This document shows positions 1 through 5,345 of a stretch of DNA of 6,086 bases, in pieces (the first letter of the stretch is position 1; the number at the start of each line of letters is the position of its first letter). The DNA lies in assembly GCA_903835145.1 (NCBI GenBank), contig CAILMA010000748.1:1-6086 (forward strand), given 5' to 3'. The DNA comes from an uncultured Bacteroidota bacterium. GTDB lineage: Bacteria > Bacteroidota > Bacteroidia > Chitinophagales > Chitinophagaceae. The notes beneath the pieces were generated by a model. That model had not been told where the DNA came from and searched no databases. It saw only the letters and a list, made by a program, of their open reading frames with translations. The translations under genes and the position numbers were made by a program.

Positions 1-2
1 AA

Positions 3-245
3 CGTGCCCGTCACACAAAGGCTCTTGAAGACATGATGTTCATGGTGTCGCATGAATTGAGGCGGCCGATAACGAATTTCATGGGAATTCTTGATATTTT
101 ACAAACAGCTATTGCAGAAGATGACGAGCACCGAAAACTAATCAATTATTTGATTCAGTCTATGGAACAACTTGATTTCTACTCTCGAAAAATGAATGAC
201 TACCTACAGGAACACAAAACAATTACTGGCCCGTTTTTATCCTGA
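3..245 (+). CDS. C-terminal end of a signalling protein ending in a HisKA-like domain without ATPase (5' partial)
   Basis: The reading frame is open from the left edge, so the ATG codons at 33 and 36 are probably internal and the N-terminus lies outside the window. The visible 80 residues form a histidine-kinase dimerisation/phosphoacceptor domain. An H-box SHELRRPITN (phosphoacceptor His codon at 51-53) begins helix 1, and a second helix, roughly LINYLIQSMEQLDFYSRKMNDYL, follows. In an ordinary sensor kinase a HATPase_c domain of about 110 residues with N, G1 and G2 boxes would come next. Here the protein stops about 50 residues after the histidine, and ribH starts 52 nt later, so no catalytic domain is encoded. 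From memory, Bacteroidota have PAS-type proteins ending this way. A role as phosphotransfer, dimerisation or pseudo-kinase module is inference. The HisKA call is solid; the role is unknown. Confidence 0.75.
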   Translation, partial: RARHTKALEDMMFMVSHELRRPITNFMGILDILQTAIAEDDEHRKLINYLIQSMEQLDFYSRKMNDYLQEHKTITGPFLS

Positions 246-297
246 TTTTTATAAAACGATGCTATTCTTCTAACTTCACACCCTCAAACGATAGAAT

Positions 298-798
298 ATG
301 GCTCAGGTTCAGCATAGTTTCAGTTTATTGGATACTCATTTGTTAGAAGATCTGCAACTTGCAAAGGTTGCAGTTGTGCACACGGAGTGGAACGACAAAA
401 TAGTGCGCGAACTGATCAATGGTTTTGAAGGGATACTGCATCATTTTAAAGGCGATATTGTGGGGAAAGTAGCTGTTCCCGGATGTTTTGAGCTCCCGTT
501 TGCATGTCGCCAGTTATGGAGCCATTACGAGCATAAAGACAACCGGCCTGAAGCAATTGTAGCATTTGGTGCAGTGATAAGGGGAGGCACTCCGCATTTT
601 GAATATGTAAGCAAGGCAGTGACTGACGGTATCCTGCAGCTAAACCTCATGTTACCTATCCCGGTAATTTTTGGCGTGCTGACGCTGGACAATGAAGACC
701 AGGCATGGGAGCGACTCGGCGGCGTTCATGGACATAAAGGCGAAGAAGCGGCTATCACTGCGCTTAAAATGATAAGAAATGCTCGTAATTTAGGATAA
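298..798 (+). CDS. ribH: 6,7-dimethyl-8-ribityllumazine synthase
   Basis: This cytoplasmic enzyme condenses 5-amino-6-ribitylamino-uracil with 3,4-dihydroxy-2-butanone 4-phosphate to give the lumazine precursor of riboflavin. At 166 residues it has the usual family length. Visible family motifs are EWN (30-32, the aromatic-Asn pair at the substrate pocket), VPGCFELP (60-67), GAVIRGGTPHFEYV (91-104, catalytic His100), PVIFGVLT (122-129), and QAWERLGG then HKGEEAA with Arg139 and Lys147, the phosphate/active-site region. The pocket aromatic residue is Trp31, where the Bacillus subtilis and E. coli enzymes have Phe. His146 replaces the more common Asn in the NKG motif. The ATG at 298 is chosen because the conserved fold begins about 20 residues later and no better start exists. 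It lies 52 nt after the HisKA gene and 81 nt before aspS, so co-transcription is possible. No other riboflavin gene is present here. Confidence 0.95.
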   Translation: MAQVQHSFSLLDTHLLEDLQLAKVAVVHTEWNDKIVRELINGFEGILHHFKGDIVGKVAVPGCFELPFACRQLWSHYEHKDNRPEAIVAFGAVIRGGTPHFEYVSKAVTDGILQLNLMLPIPVIFGVLTLDNEDQAWERLGGVHGHKGEEAAITALKMIRNARNLG

Positions 799-879
799 GT
801 TTACTCTTTTATTGGCTCCCGGTGTTTTTAGCCCTTGTGCAATTCCGTTATCTTGCAGCGTTTTTCAAAACAGAATTAT

Positions 880-2646
880 ATGTATCGTACTAAAAACTGC
901 GGAGAGCTGCGCATGCAGCATGTTGGGGAGCAAGTGACGCTTGCCGGATGGGTGCAAACAGTGAGGAAATTTGGCAGTATTACTTTTTCCGACCTTAGGG
1001 ACAGGTATGGCATTACACAATTATATTTCAATGAGTTGCTGAATAGCCAGCTTGACAGCACGCCGATAGGTCGTGAATATGTTTTGCAGGTGACAGGTAA
1101 AGTGGTAGAACGCAGCAATAAAAACAACAAAATCCCTACAGGTGAAGTTGAAGTTGAGGTAGCTTCTTTCAAGATTTTGAATGCAGCAGAAGTGCCACCA
1201 TTCACGATAGAAGAAAATACGGATGGGGGTGATGAGCTCCGCATGAAGTACCGTTACCTTGACCTGCGCAGGCCAACGCTTCGCCGCAACCTTGAGCTGA
1301 GGTATAAAGTGAACAGGTCTGTGCGCAACTACCTTGATACACTTGGTTTCTGGGATATAGAAACGCCATTCCTCATTAAATCGACACCCGAGGGTGCCCG
1401 CGATTTCGTGGTGCCTTCCCGCATGAACCAGGGGCAGTTTTATGCCCTGCCACAAAGCCCACAGACCTTTAAGCAGCTGCTTATGGTGAGCGGGTATGAC
1501 AGGTATTACCAGGTGGTGAAGTGCTTCAGGGATGAAGACCTTAGGGCTGATCGCCAGCCGGAGTTTACGCAGGTAGACTGCGAGATGAGCTTTGTGGAGC
1601 AGGAAGATATCCTGAATACATTCGAAGGTCTTTTTAAACACGTTTTTAAAGATGTAAAGGGTGTTGATATTACTTATGCATTTCCGCGCATCACTTTCGA
1701 TGATGCTATGTGGCATTATGGCAACGATAAGCCAGACATCAGGTTTGAAATGAAGATTCAGAACCTGAAGGTAGATGGAGCTGTAAACTGCCTCACCATT
1801 GCACAGGCAATTGGTGGTTTTAAAGTGTTTGATGAAGCCGAAACTATATTGGCGATTTGTGTGCCTGGTGCAAGTGAATATACCCGTAAGCAAACGGACG
1901 AAATTACCGAATGGGCTAAGAGGCCGCAGATAGGGATGACTGGTGTTATTAACATCAAGTGCAATAATGACGGGACCTTCAAGAGTACGGTAGATAAGTT
2001 TTTCAGTGCCGAACAGCAGGCTGAAATTGCTGCGTTTTGTGGGGCAGGAAAGGGGGACCTTATACTGCTGCTCGCAGGCAAGGAGACCCGCACCAGGAAG
2101 GCTATGAGCGAGCTGCGTCTGGAAATGGGCAATCGCCTGGGGCTACGCAATCATGATGATTACAAGCCGCTTTGGGTAATAGACTTTCCGCTGTTTGAAT
2201 ATGACGAAGACGGTAACCGTTGGGTAGCCCGCCACCATCCGTTCACCTCGCCAAAGCCGGAACATATTGAGCTGATGAACGACCTGAGCAGGTATGGCGA
2301 AATAAAGGCCAACGCCTATGATATAGTACTGAACGGTACTGAAATAGGTGGTGGTTCTATACGTATCTTCCAGCGTCACCTGCAGGAGAAAATGTTTGCT
2401 GCACTGGGTATGAGCAAGGAAGAAGCGCAGGAGAAATTTGGGTTCCTGATGGGGGCTTTTGAGTACGGTGCGCCGCCACACGGAGGTATCGCCTTTGGTT
2501 TTGACAGGCTGTGTGCATTGCTGGGTGGGCAGGAGAGTATCCGGGACTTTATAGCCTTCCCTAAGAACAATTCCGGCAGGGATGTGATGCTCGATGCACC
2601 GTCAGCCATTGATGAAGCACAAATGAAAGAACTGGGACTGAAATAA
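880..2646 (+). CDS. aspS: aspartyl-tRNA synthetase, bacterial type
   Basis: A cytoplasmic class IIb synthetase that charges tRNA-Asp with aspartate. The 588 residues match the usual bacterial length of about 590. Order of parts: OB-fold anticodon-binding domain (about 1-110, LAGWVQ at 21-26, [10 protein letters not shown] at 38-47); class II motif 1 around 135-165 ([16 protein letters not shown]); motif 2 at 216-231 ([16 protein letters not shown]); the bacterial GAD insertion (about 280-420); then [11 protein letters not shown] (486-496) and motif 3 at 537-543 (IAFGFDR). All catalytic motifs look intact. The ATG at 880 is preferred because [11 protein letters not shown] is the conserved family N-terminus; an in-frame TTG at 835 would add 15 residues that do not resemble the family. 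Position 31, equivalent to E. coli Leu30 near the anticodon pocket, is Phe rather than the His linked to non-discriminating enzymes. A strong terminator follows. Confidence 0.97.
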   Translation: MYRTKNCGELRMQHVGEQVTLAGWVQTVRKFGSITFSDLRDRYGITQLYFNELLNSQLDSTPIGREYVLQVTGKVVERSNKNNKIPTGEVEVEVASFKILNAAEVPPFTIEENTDGGDELRMKYRYLDLRRPTLRRNLELRYKVNRSVRNYLDTLGFWDIETPFLIKSTPEGARDFVVPSRMNQGQFYALPQSPQTFKQLLMVSGYDRYYQVVKCFRDEDLRADRQPEFTQVDCEMSFVEQEDILNTFEGLFKHVFKDVKGVDITYAFPRITFDDAMWHYGNDKPDIRFEMKIQNLKVDGAVNCLTIAQAIGGFKVFDEAETILAICVPGASEYTRKQTDEITEWAKRPQIGMTGVINIKCNNDGTFKSTVDKFFSAEQQAEIAAFCGAGKGDLILLLAGKETRTRKAMSELRLEMGNRLGLRNHDDYKPLWVIDFPLFEYDEDGNRWVARHHPFTSPKPEHIELMNDLSRYGEIKANAYDIVLNGTEIGGGSIRIFQRHLQEKMFAALGMSKEEAQEKFGFLMGAFEYGAPPHGGIAFGFDRLCALLGGQESIRDFIAFPKNNSGRDVMLDAPSAIDEAQMKELGLK

Positions 2647-2683
2647 GCTTTTGTAAAAAGGGTTATTACTCCGTAAATATATT

Positions 2684-2727
2684 GAGGTGGTTTGATTCGT
2701 TACTGGCGAATCAAACCACTTTTGTTT
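2684..2727 (+). terminator. Rho-independent terminator of aspS
   Basis: A perfect 13-bp inverted repeat, GTGGTTTGATTCG (2687-2699) and CGAATCAAACCAC (2707-2719), encloses a 7-nt loop and is followed directly by TTTTGTTTT. It lies 40 nt after the aspS stop. The hairpin also faces the leftward rRNA methyltransferase gene ending at 2807, but on that strand no U-tract follows, so it serves mainly the rightward transcript. Confidence 0.88.
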
Positions 2728-2806
2728 TGGTGAGTTTCGCTACGACAAGCATCGCAAATGCACAAACAAGCTTGAGCTTATTTTTTAAGGATATAGCCGG
2801 TGGAAA

Positions 2807-3763
2807 TTATTTCTCAATGATGTAGCACTTCCGGTGCAGTTTGCCCTGAAAATCGAATGGGGTAGTGGCTGCGGTAATATCTTTTACCGTTACGGCAGGT
2901 ATAGAATCGCGCTCCAGAACAAAGTCGCGGTAGTTGTTGCTGAAATAGATTTTACCATTGTCGCGGCAACCTTTAAGCAGCTTTTTCAGTAAGGCCACAT
3001 GGTCGCGTTGCACGTCGAACTCGGTTTCCATTCGCTTGCTGTTAGAGAAGGTTGGCGGGTCACAAATAATGATATCGTAGGTGTCTTTGGGCATGTAGTC
3101 CAGCCATTCCATCACATCTCCCTGCACAAAATCATGCTGTTCCGGCTTATACAGTTTGTTGTATTGCATGTTCCTTTTAGCCCAGTTAATGTAGGTCTTC
3201 GACATATCGACGGACGTAACCGAGGAGGCGCCACCACTCGCCGCATAAAGGCTGAATGAACCGGTGTAGCAAAACAGGTTAAGCACGTGTTTTCCCTGAG
3301 CTTCCTTGCGCACCATTTCTCGTGTGATCCGGTGATCAAGAAACAAACCTGTGTCGAGGTAGTCAGTAAGGTTAATGATGAAGCTGAGTCCGTTTTCCGG
3401 CACTATGCGTTCGGCTTTCTGCTCAGCAAATTTTTCGTATTGTCCCTGTCGGCCGGCCTTGCGCTGGCGTATTTTCATATATATGAGTTCAGGCAGCACT
3501 TCAACAATCTCGCTCAGCGTTTGTTTACACGCCAGCAGCCATAGTTCGTGTTCCTCATCTTCCATGCCATGCCTGCGTTTGTATTCGGCAGCATGTATAG
3601 CACCATCAAGGTAGTCGATCGCAAACGGGAATTCAGGGAGGTCGTGGTCATAAAACCGGAAACAGGCAATCTCTTGCCTGCGTGCCAGTTTACTGAAGTG
3701 TTTCCACACTTTCAGAAGACGGTTCCTGAACATGACTTGTTTATCCTGAATTTGATCGCTCAC
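2807..3763 (-). CDS. stand-alone RlmK-type 23S rRNA (guanine-N7) methyltransferase
   Basis: A class I SAM-dependent methyltransferase of 318 residues that resembles, end to end, the C-terminal RlmK half of the E. coli RlmKL fusion, which makes m7G2069 in 23S rRNA. Shared landmarks are FRFYDHDLPEF (35-45), MKIRQRKAGRQGQYEK (96-111), NLTDYLDTGLFLDHR (131-145), the SAM-binding motif I NLFCYTGSFSLYAASGGA (162-179), the motif II acidic residue in SVDMS (184-188), GD (215-216), the catalytic-type DPPTFSNSKRM (235-245), and FSNN (274-277). The N-terminal RlmL half (THUMP plus m2G2445 methyltransferase) is absent. The reading uses a GTG start at 3763; an ATG at 3733 (giving MFRNRL) is an alternative, would leave a 5' leader of about 40 nt after the candidate promoter, and has AGGA about 10 nt upstream. 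The family is secure; the exact target guanosine is inferred. Confidence 0.9.
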   Translation of the reverse strand: MSDQIQDKQVMFRNRLLKVWKHFSKLARRQEIACFRFYDHDLPEFPFAIDYLDGAIHAAEYKRRHGMEDEEHELWLLACKQTLSEIVEVLPELIYMKIRQRKAGRQGQYEKFAEQKAERIVPENGLSFIINLTDYLDTGLFLDHRITREMVRKEAQGKHVLNLFCYTGSFSLYAASGGASSVTSVDMSKTYINWAKRNMQYNKLYKPEQHDFVQGDVMEWLDYMPKDTYDIIICDPPTFSNSKRMETEFDVQRDHVALLKKLLKGCRDNGKIYFSNNYRDFVLERDSIPAVTVKDITAATTPFDFQGKLHRKCYIIEK

Positions 3764-3780
3764 AATGCTGATTTAGCAGA

Positions 3781-3811
3781 CAAAGGTACCACCAAAAGAC
3801 AATAAGTCAAT
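3781..3811 (-). promoter_or_regulatory. Bacteroidota-type promoter for the RlmK-type gene
   Basis: On the minus strand, TACCTTTG (3788 to 3781) fits the phylum's -7 consensus TAnnTTTG exactly. ATTG (3811 to 3808), with the TTG core of the -33 box, lies 19 nt upstream. Transcription would start near 3775, leaving only about 12 nt before the GTG at 3763 but about 42 nt before the ATG at 3733, which bears on the start choice. No promoter assay is available; the call rests on motif and spacing. Confidence 0.6.
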
Positions 3812-3817
3812 CAGTTC

Positions 3818-3831
3818 GCCCTGTGTAGGGC
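3818..3831. repeat. short perfect hairpin GCCCT-GTGT-AGGGC
   Basis: A GC-rich 5-bp inverted repeat with a 4-nt loop stands out in AT-rich intergenic DNA. It lies 7 bp upstream of the -33 box of the RlmK-type gene and about 85 bp after the stop codon of the leftward repeat protein. On the minus strand it is not followed by a T-tract, so it is not a convincing terminator for the gene upstream. It could be an operator or a weak transcript end. Function is unknown. Confidence 0.35.
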
Positions 3832-3915
3832 AAAACAATAAGGAGAATAAAATAATTATTTGTTAACTGGTTGCTACTAAAATGAGAGTGGTAAAGCAGC
3901 AAGAAGCATATTAGC

Positions 3916-4371
3916 TTAGTGGTTCATGTACTTAGCCACGGTAGAGTTTACGAGTTGCAGCATGTTCTGTTTTTTCATAGCAACATCTGAGGTAAAGAAG
4001 GTATCTACCCTGATGTTTGAAAGAACTGCATCGCTGTTGTGACTCGTTCCGTAAAGCTCTACCATCCCGCATTCCAGATTGTTGATCTGAAGGTTTTCTT
4101 TGAAGTGGCAGTTGCGAATGATGATTTTCACATTCTTGATGCAATCAAGCTGTACAGACTTGTGAAACACACAATCTTCAATTATTATGAGCTTATTGTT
4201 CATAATAGATTTCAAAGAAAACTCTTCGCAGAATGACATTCTGCTGAAAACAAGTTCTTCAACATTTCCTTTTGCATAGTGGAAGGGCTGTGCTACAACG
4301 CAATCTGTAACAGCACTCTTCTTGATGATCGTCTTGACCTGTTTTGGGGTCTTGATTAATTCGTTGACCAT
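3916..4371 (-). CDS. unrecognised 151-residue protein with four ~21-residue beta-helix-like repeats
   Basis: I do not recognise this family. After a basic N-terminal stretch (about 1-37, no signal peptide or membrane segment) come four tandem units: residues 38-59, 60-80, 81-101 and 102-122. In register they share hydrophobic positions 3 and 5 (L40/F42, I62/I64, I83/I85, V104/L106), position 10 (F47, F69, F90, H111), position 14 (F51, V73, L94, A115), position 16 (L53, L75, I96, L117) and position 19 (I56, I78, L99, I120). Units 2 and 3 are closest, both with a C-x-F step. Short strands at fixed spacing in 21-residue turns suggest a small right-handed parallel beta-helix, related in style to pentapeptide-repeat proteins but with another period. 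Six cysteines and no export signal suggest a cytoplasmic protein. The C-terminal 29 residues may cap the helix. A good promoter precedes the ATG. Function is unknown. Confidence 0.8.
   Translation of the reverse strand: MVNELIKTPKQVKTIIKKSAVTDCVVAQPFHYAKGNVEELVFSRMSFCEEFSLKSIMNNKLIIIEDCVFHKSVQLDCIKNVKIIIRNCHFKENLQINNLECGMVELYGTSHNSDAVLSNIRVDTFFTSDVAMKKQNMLQLVNSTVAKYMNH
4006..4260 (-). repeat. coding region of the four ~21-residue protein repeats
   Basis: This stretch encodes the four units of the 151-residue protein (residues 38-122). The periodicity is clear in the protein (hydrophobic residues at unit positions 3, 5, 10, 14, 16 and 19) but the DNA is diverged between units, so this is an old structural repeat rather than a recent tandem duplication. 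Confidence 0.65.
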
Positions 4372-4421
4372 GGCTTAACTTTTTAATTGAGTGAGGAATA
4401 CATTGGTTTCTTTTGAGACAA

Positions 4422-4452
4422 CAAAAATAGCTATTAACAACTGAATAACAAA
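4422..4452 (-). promoter_or_regulatory. Bacteroidota-type promoter for the 151-residue repeat protein
   Basis: On the minus strand, TTTG (4452 to 4449) and TATTTTTG (4429 to 4422) match both parts of the Bacteroidota housekeeping promoter (TTTG and TAnnTTTG), 19 nt apart. The transcript would start near 4416, giving a leader of about 45 nt before the ATG at 4371. This is the best promoter match in the window. Confidence 0.75.
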
Positions 4453-4481
4453 ATATTTGAGCATTTTTTTCTTAAAATGTT

Positions 4482-4495
4482 ATTAACTGGTTAAT
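4482..4495. promoter_or_regulatory. 14-bp dyad ATTAAC-TG-GTTAAT, possible operator
   Basis: Perfect 6-bp arms flank a 2-bp spacer, about 30 bp upstream of the -33 box of the leftward repeat-protein promoter. The loop is too small for an RNA hairpin, so a dimeric DNA-binding protein is the natural reading if it is functional. Ten of its bases (TTAACTGGTT) recur at about 3863-3872, in the intergenic DNA past the other end of the same gene. AT-rich background makes chance possible. Confidence 0.35.
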
Positions 4496-4660
4496 CAGTT
4501 TTTCTAAAAACTACCTTTTGATGTCTTTTATTTAAACTTTTGGTTAAATTTTTTATTGGGATAAGGTTTTATAGGTAAAGCTATTATTGATTAATGTTAT
4601 AAACAGTAGCTATTAACATGGCTGCAAGATATAACACCAAATGACCTGTTTCCTAAAAAA

Positions 4661-4693
4661 CTTCACGAACGGTCGGAATACTTCACCAACGGT
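4661..4693. promoter_or_regulatory. two 13-bp direct repeats, candidate LytTR-type regulator site
   Basis: CTTCACGAACGGT (4661-4673) and CTTCACCAACGGT (4681-4693) differ at one base and lie exactly 20 bp apart, about two helical turns, so both would be read from the same DNA face. On the minus strand they give ACCGTTCGT and ACCGTTGGT, each fitting the published LytTR half-site pattern [TA][AC][CA]GTTN[AG][TG], with an 11-nt spacer, within the range expected for LytTR dimers. The second copy abuts the -7 element at 4694. Regulator identity is inference; no LytTR gene is in the window. Confidence 0.6.
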
Positions 4694-4701
4694 TAAATTT
4701 G
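4694..4701 (+). promoter_or_regulatory. -7 element TAAATTTG, probable EamA gene promoter lacking a -33 box
   Basis: An exact TAnnTTTG match immediately follows the tandem repeats. At the expected distance upstream (about 4670-4675) there is no TTG; the AACGGT half of repeat 1 sits there instead. That is what an activator-dependent promoter would look like. The transcript would begin near 4707, giving a leader of about 105 nt before the ATG at 4814. Confidence 0.5.
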
Positions 4702-4813
4702 CCCGGAAAAGTTTCAAAAAGTGATGGGTAAAGCAGAAAAAAGGAGTTTTTGGCGGGGCTCAATTGCTGTGGAATTTGAAGTTTAACCCCTAATTTTATA
4801 AAAACTATCTACT

Positions 4814-5230
4814 ATGTGGTGGCTATTTGCATTGTTGTCGGCTTTTTTTGCAGCGTTGGTGGCTGTGTTTGCCAAAATAGGCATGAAAGGGGTAGATTCT
4901 GACCTGGCTACGGCTATCAGGACTGTCATCATATTGGTTATCACCTGGGGCATTGTTTTAGCGAAAGGGGCGGTAAGTCAGTTGCCATCGCTCACCAAAA
5001 CGAATTGGATCTTCATTATACTTTCAGGGTGTGCAACAGGGCTATCGTGGCTTTTTTATTTCCGGGCGTTACAACTGGGTACCATTTCGCGTGTAGCACC
5101 TATTGATAAGCTCAGTGTGGCGCTGGCTATTGTTATTGCCATAGTGTTCCTGCATGAGAAGCTCACGTGGCAGGAGGGGGCCGGTGCGGCCCTGATTGTT
5201 GCGGGCACGTTGCTGCTCATTTTTAAATAG
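4814..5230 (+). CDS. half-size EamA/DMT-family membrane protein
   Basis: A 138-residue inner-membrane protein with one EamA domain, about half the length of the usual ten-helix DMT permeases. Five hydrophobic segments are visible: about 2-20, 34-50, 64-86, 98-113 and 122-137. Family features include the charged KIGMKGVDSDLATAIRT linker after helix 1, FYFRALQLGTISRVAPIDKLS (81-101) leading into helix 4, and the conserved HEKLTWQEGAGAALIVAGTLLL ending with a Glu (115) just before the last helix. Members of this short group are expected to pair, like small multidrug-resistance proteins, to make a full transporter; that and the substrate are unknown. The ATG at 4814 starts directly with the first helix, as in relatives. 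It is monocistronic, with a probable regulated promoter upstream and a convergent hairpin downstream. Confidence 0.88.
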   Translation: MWWLFALLSAFFAALVAVFAKIGMKGVDSDLATAIRTVIILVITWGIVLAKGAVSQLPSLTKTNWIFIILSGCATGLSWLFYFRALQLGTISRVAPIDKLSVALAIVIAIVFLHEKLTWQEGAGAALIVAGTLLLIFK

Positions 5231-5246
5231 TTGAATGATAGCTTCT

Positions 5247-5291
5247 AAAAAATTAAAAACGAATAGCCTGCACGTTTCCGTGCAGGCTATT
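5247..5291 (-). terminator. Rho-independent terminator of the DEAD-box helicase gene, partly shared with the EamA gene
   Basis: A perfect 13-bp inverted repeat, AATAGCCTGCACG (5262-5274) and CGTGCAGGCTATT (5279-5291), has a 4-nt loop. Read leftward, the loop is GAAA, a stable GNRA tetraloop, and the stem is followed by CGTTTTTAATTTTTT, a good U-tract 55 nt past the helicase stop. Read rightward from the EamA gene (stop at 5230), only GATATATTGTT follows, so termination in that direction would be weaker. Confidence 0.88.
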
Positions 5292-5345
5292 GATATATTG
5301 TTACTTGTTATGCTTTAGTGCCCTATACAATAGCGCGGATATTTT

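Larger units (their letters stand above)
4372..4813. other. 442-bp AT-rich divergent intergenic region
   Basis: This stretch separates the leftward repeat protein from the rightward EamA protein. It holds a leftward promoter (4422-4452), a 14-bp dyad (4482-4495), a 12-mer present twice (4428-4439 and 4607-4618), two 13-bp direct repeats (4661-4693) abutting a rightward -7 element (4694-4701), and a 20-codon open frame (4724-4786). No gene of normal size, tRNA or convincing terminator is visible. The part from about 4500 to 4600 shows nothing beyond A/T-rich tracts. Confidence 0.7.

Noticed and set aside
835..879. In-frame TTG start extending aspS by 15 residues
   Set aside because: The family N-terminus MYRTxxCGELR begins at the ATG at 880, and the added residues have no family resemblance.
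1021..1893. Long open frame (290 codons) on the minus strand inside aspS
   Set aside because: It lies wholly opposite a well-conserved gene, its translation shows no domain pattern, and it has no promoter or ribosome site; it is a shadow of aspS codon use.
2768..2790. AAGC-TTGA-GCTT followed by a T-run as a second terminator
   Set aside because: The stem is only 4 bp of mixed composition and is weak compared with the 13-bp hairpin at 2687-2719; read leftward it has no clean U-tract.
3932..4144. 70-codon minus-strand frame inside the repeat-protein gene
   Set aside because: It is an out-of-frame shadow. The 151-residue frame has clear 21-residue periodicity and a promoter; this one has neither.
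4741..4752. AAGGAG as a Shine-Dalgarno for an upstream TTG start of the EamA gene
   Set aside because: The TTG at 4750 is out of frame with the EamA gene and soon reaches a stop; the sequence lies too far from the ATG at 4814.
4791..4798. TAATTTTA as the EamA -7 element
   Set aside because: The last base does not fit TAnnTTTG, no TTG lies 19-21 nt upstream, and the leader would be very short; TAAATTTG at 4694 is better.
4372..4813. Possible riboswitch or structured RNA in the large intergenic region
   Set aside because: No long paired stems or known aptamer motifs were visible; the region is AT-rich and its notable elements are DNA-level repeats.
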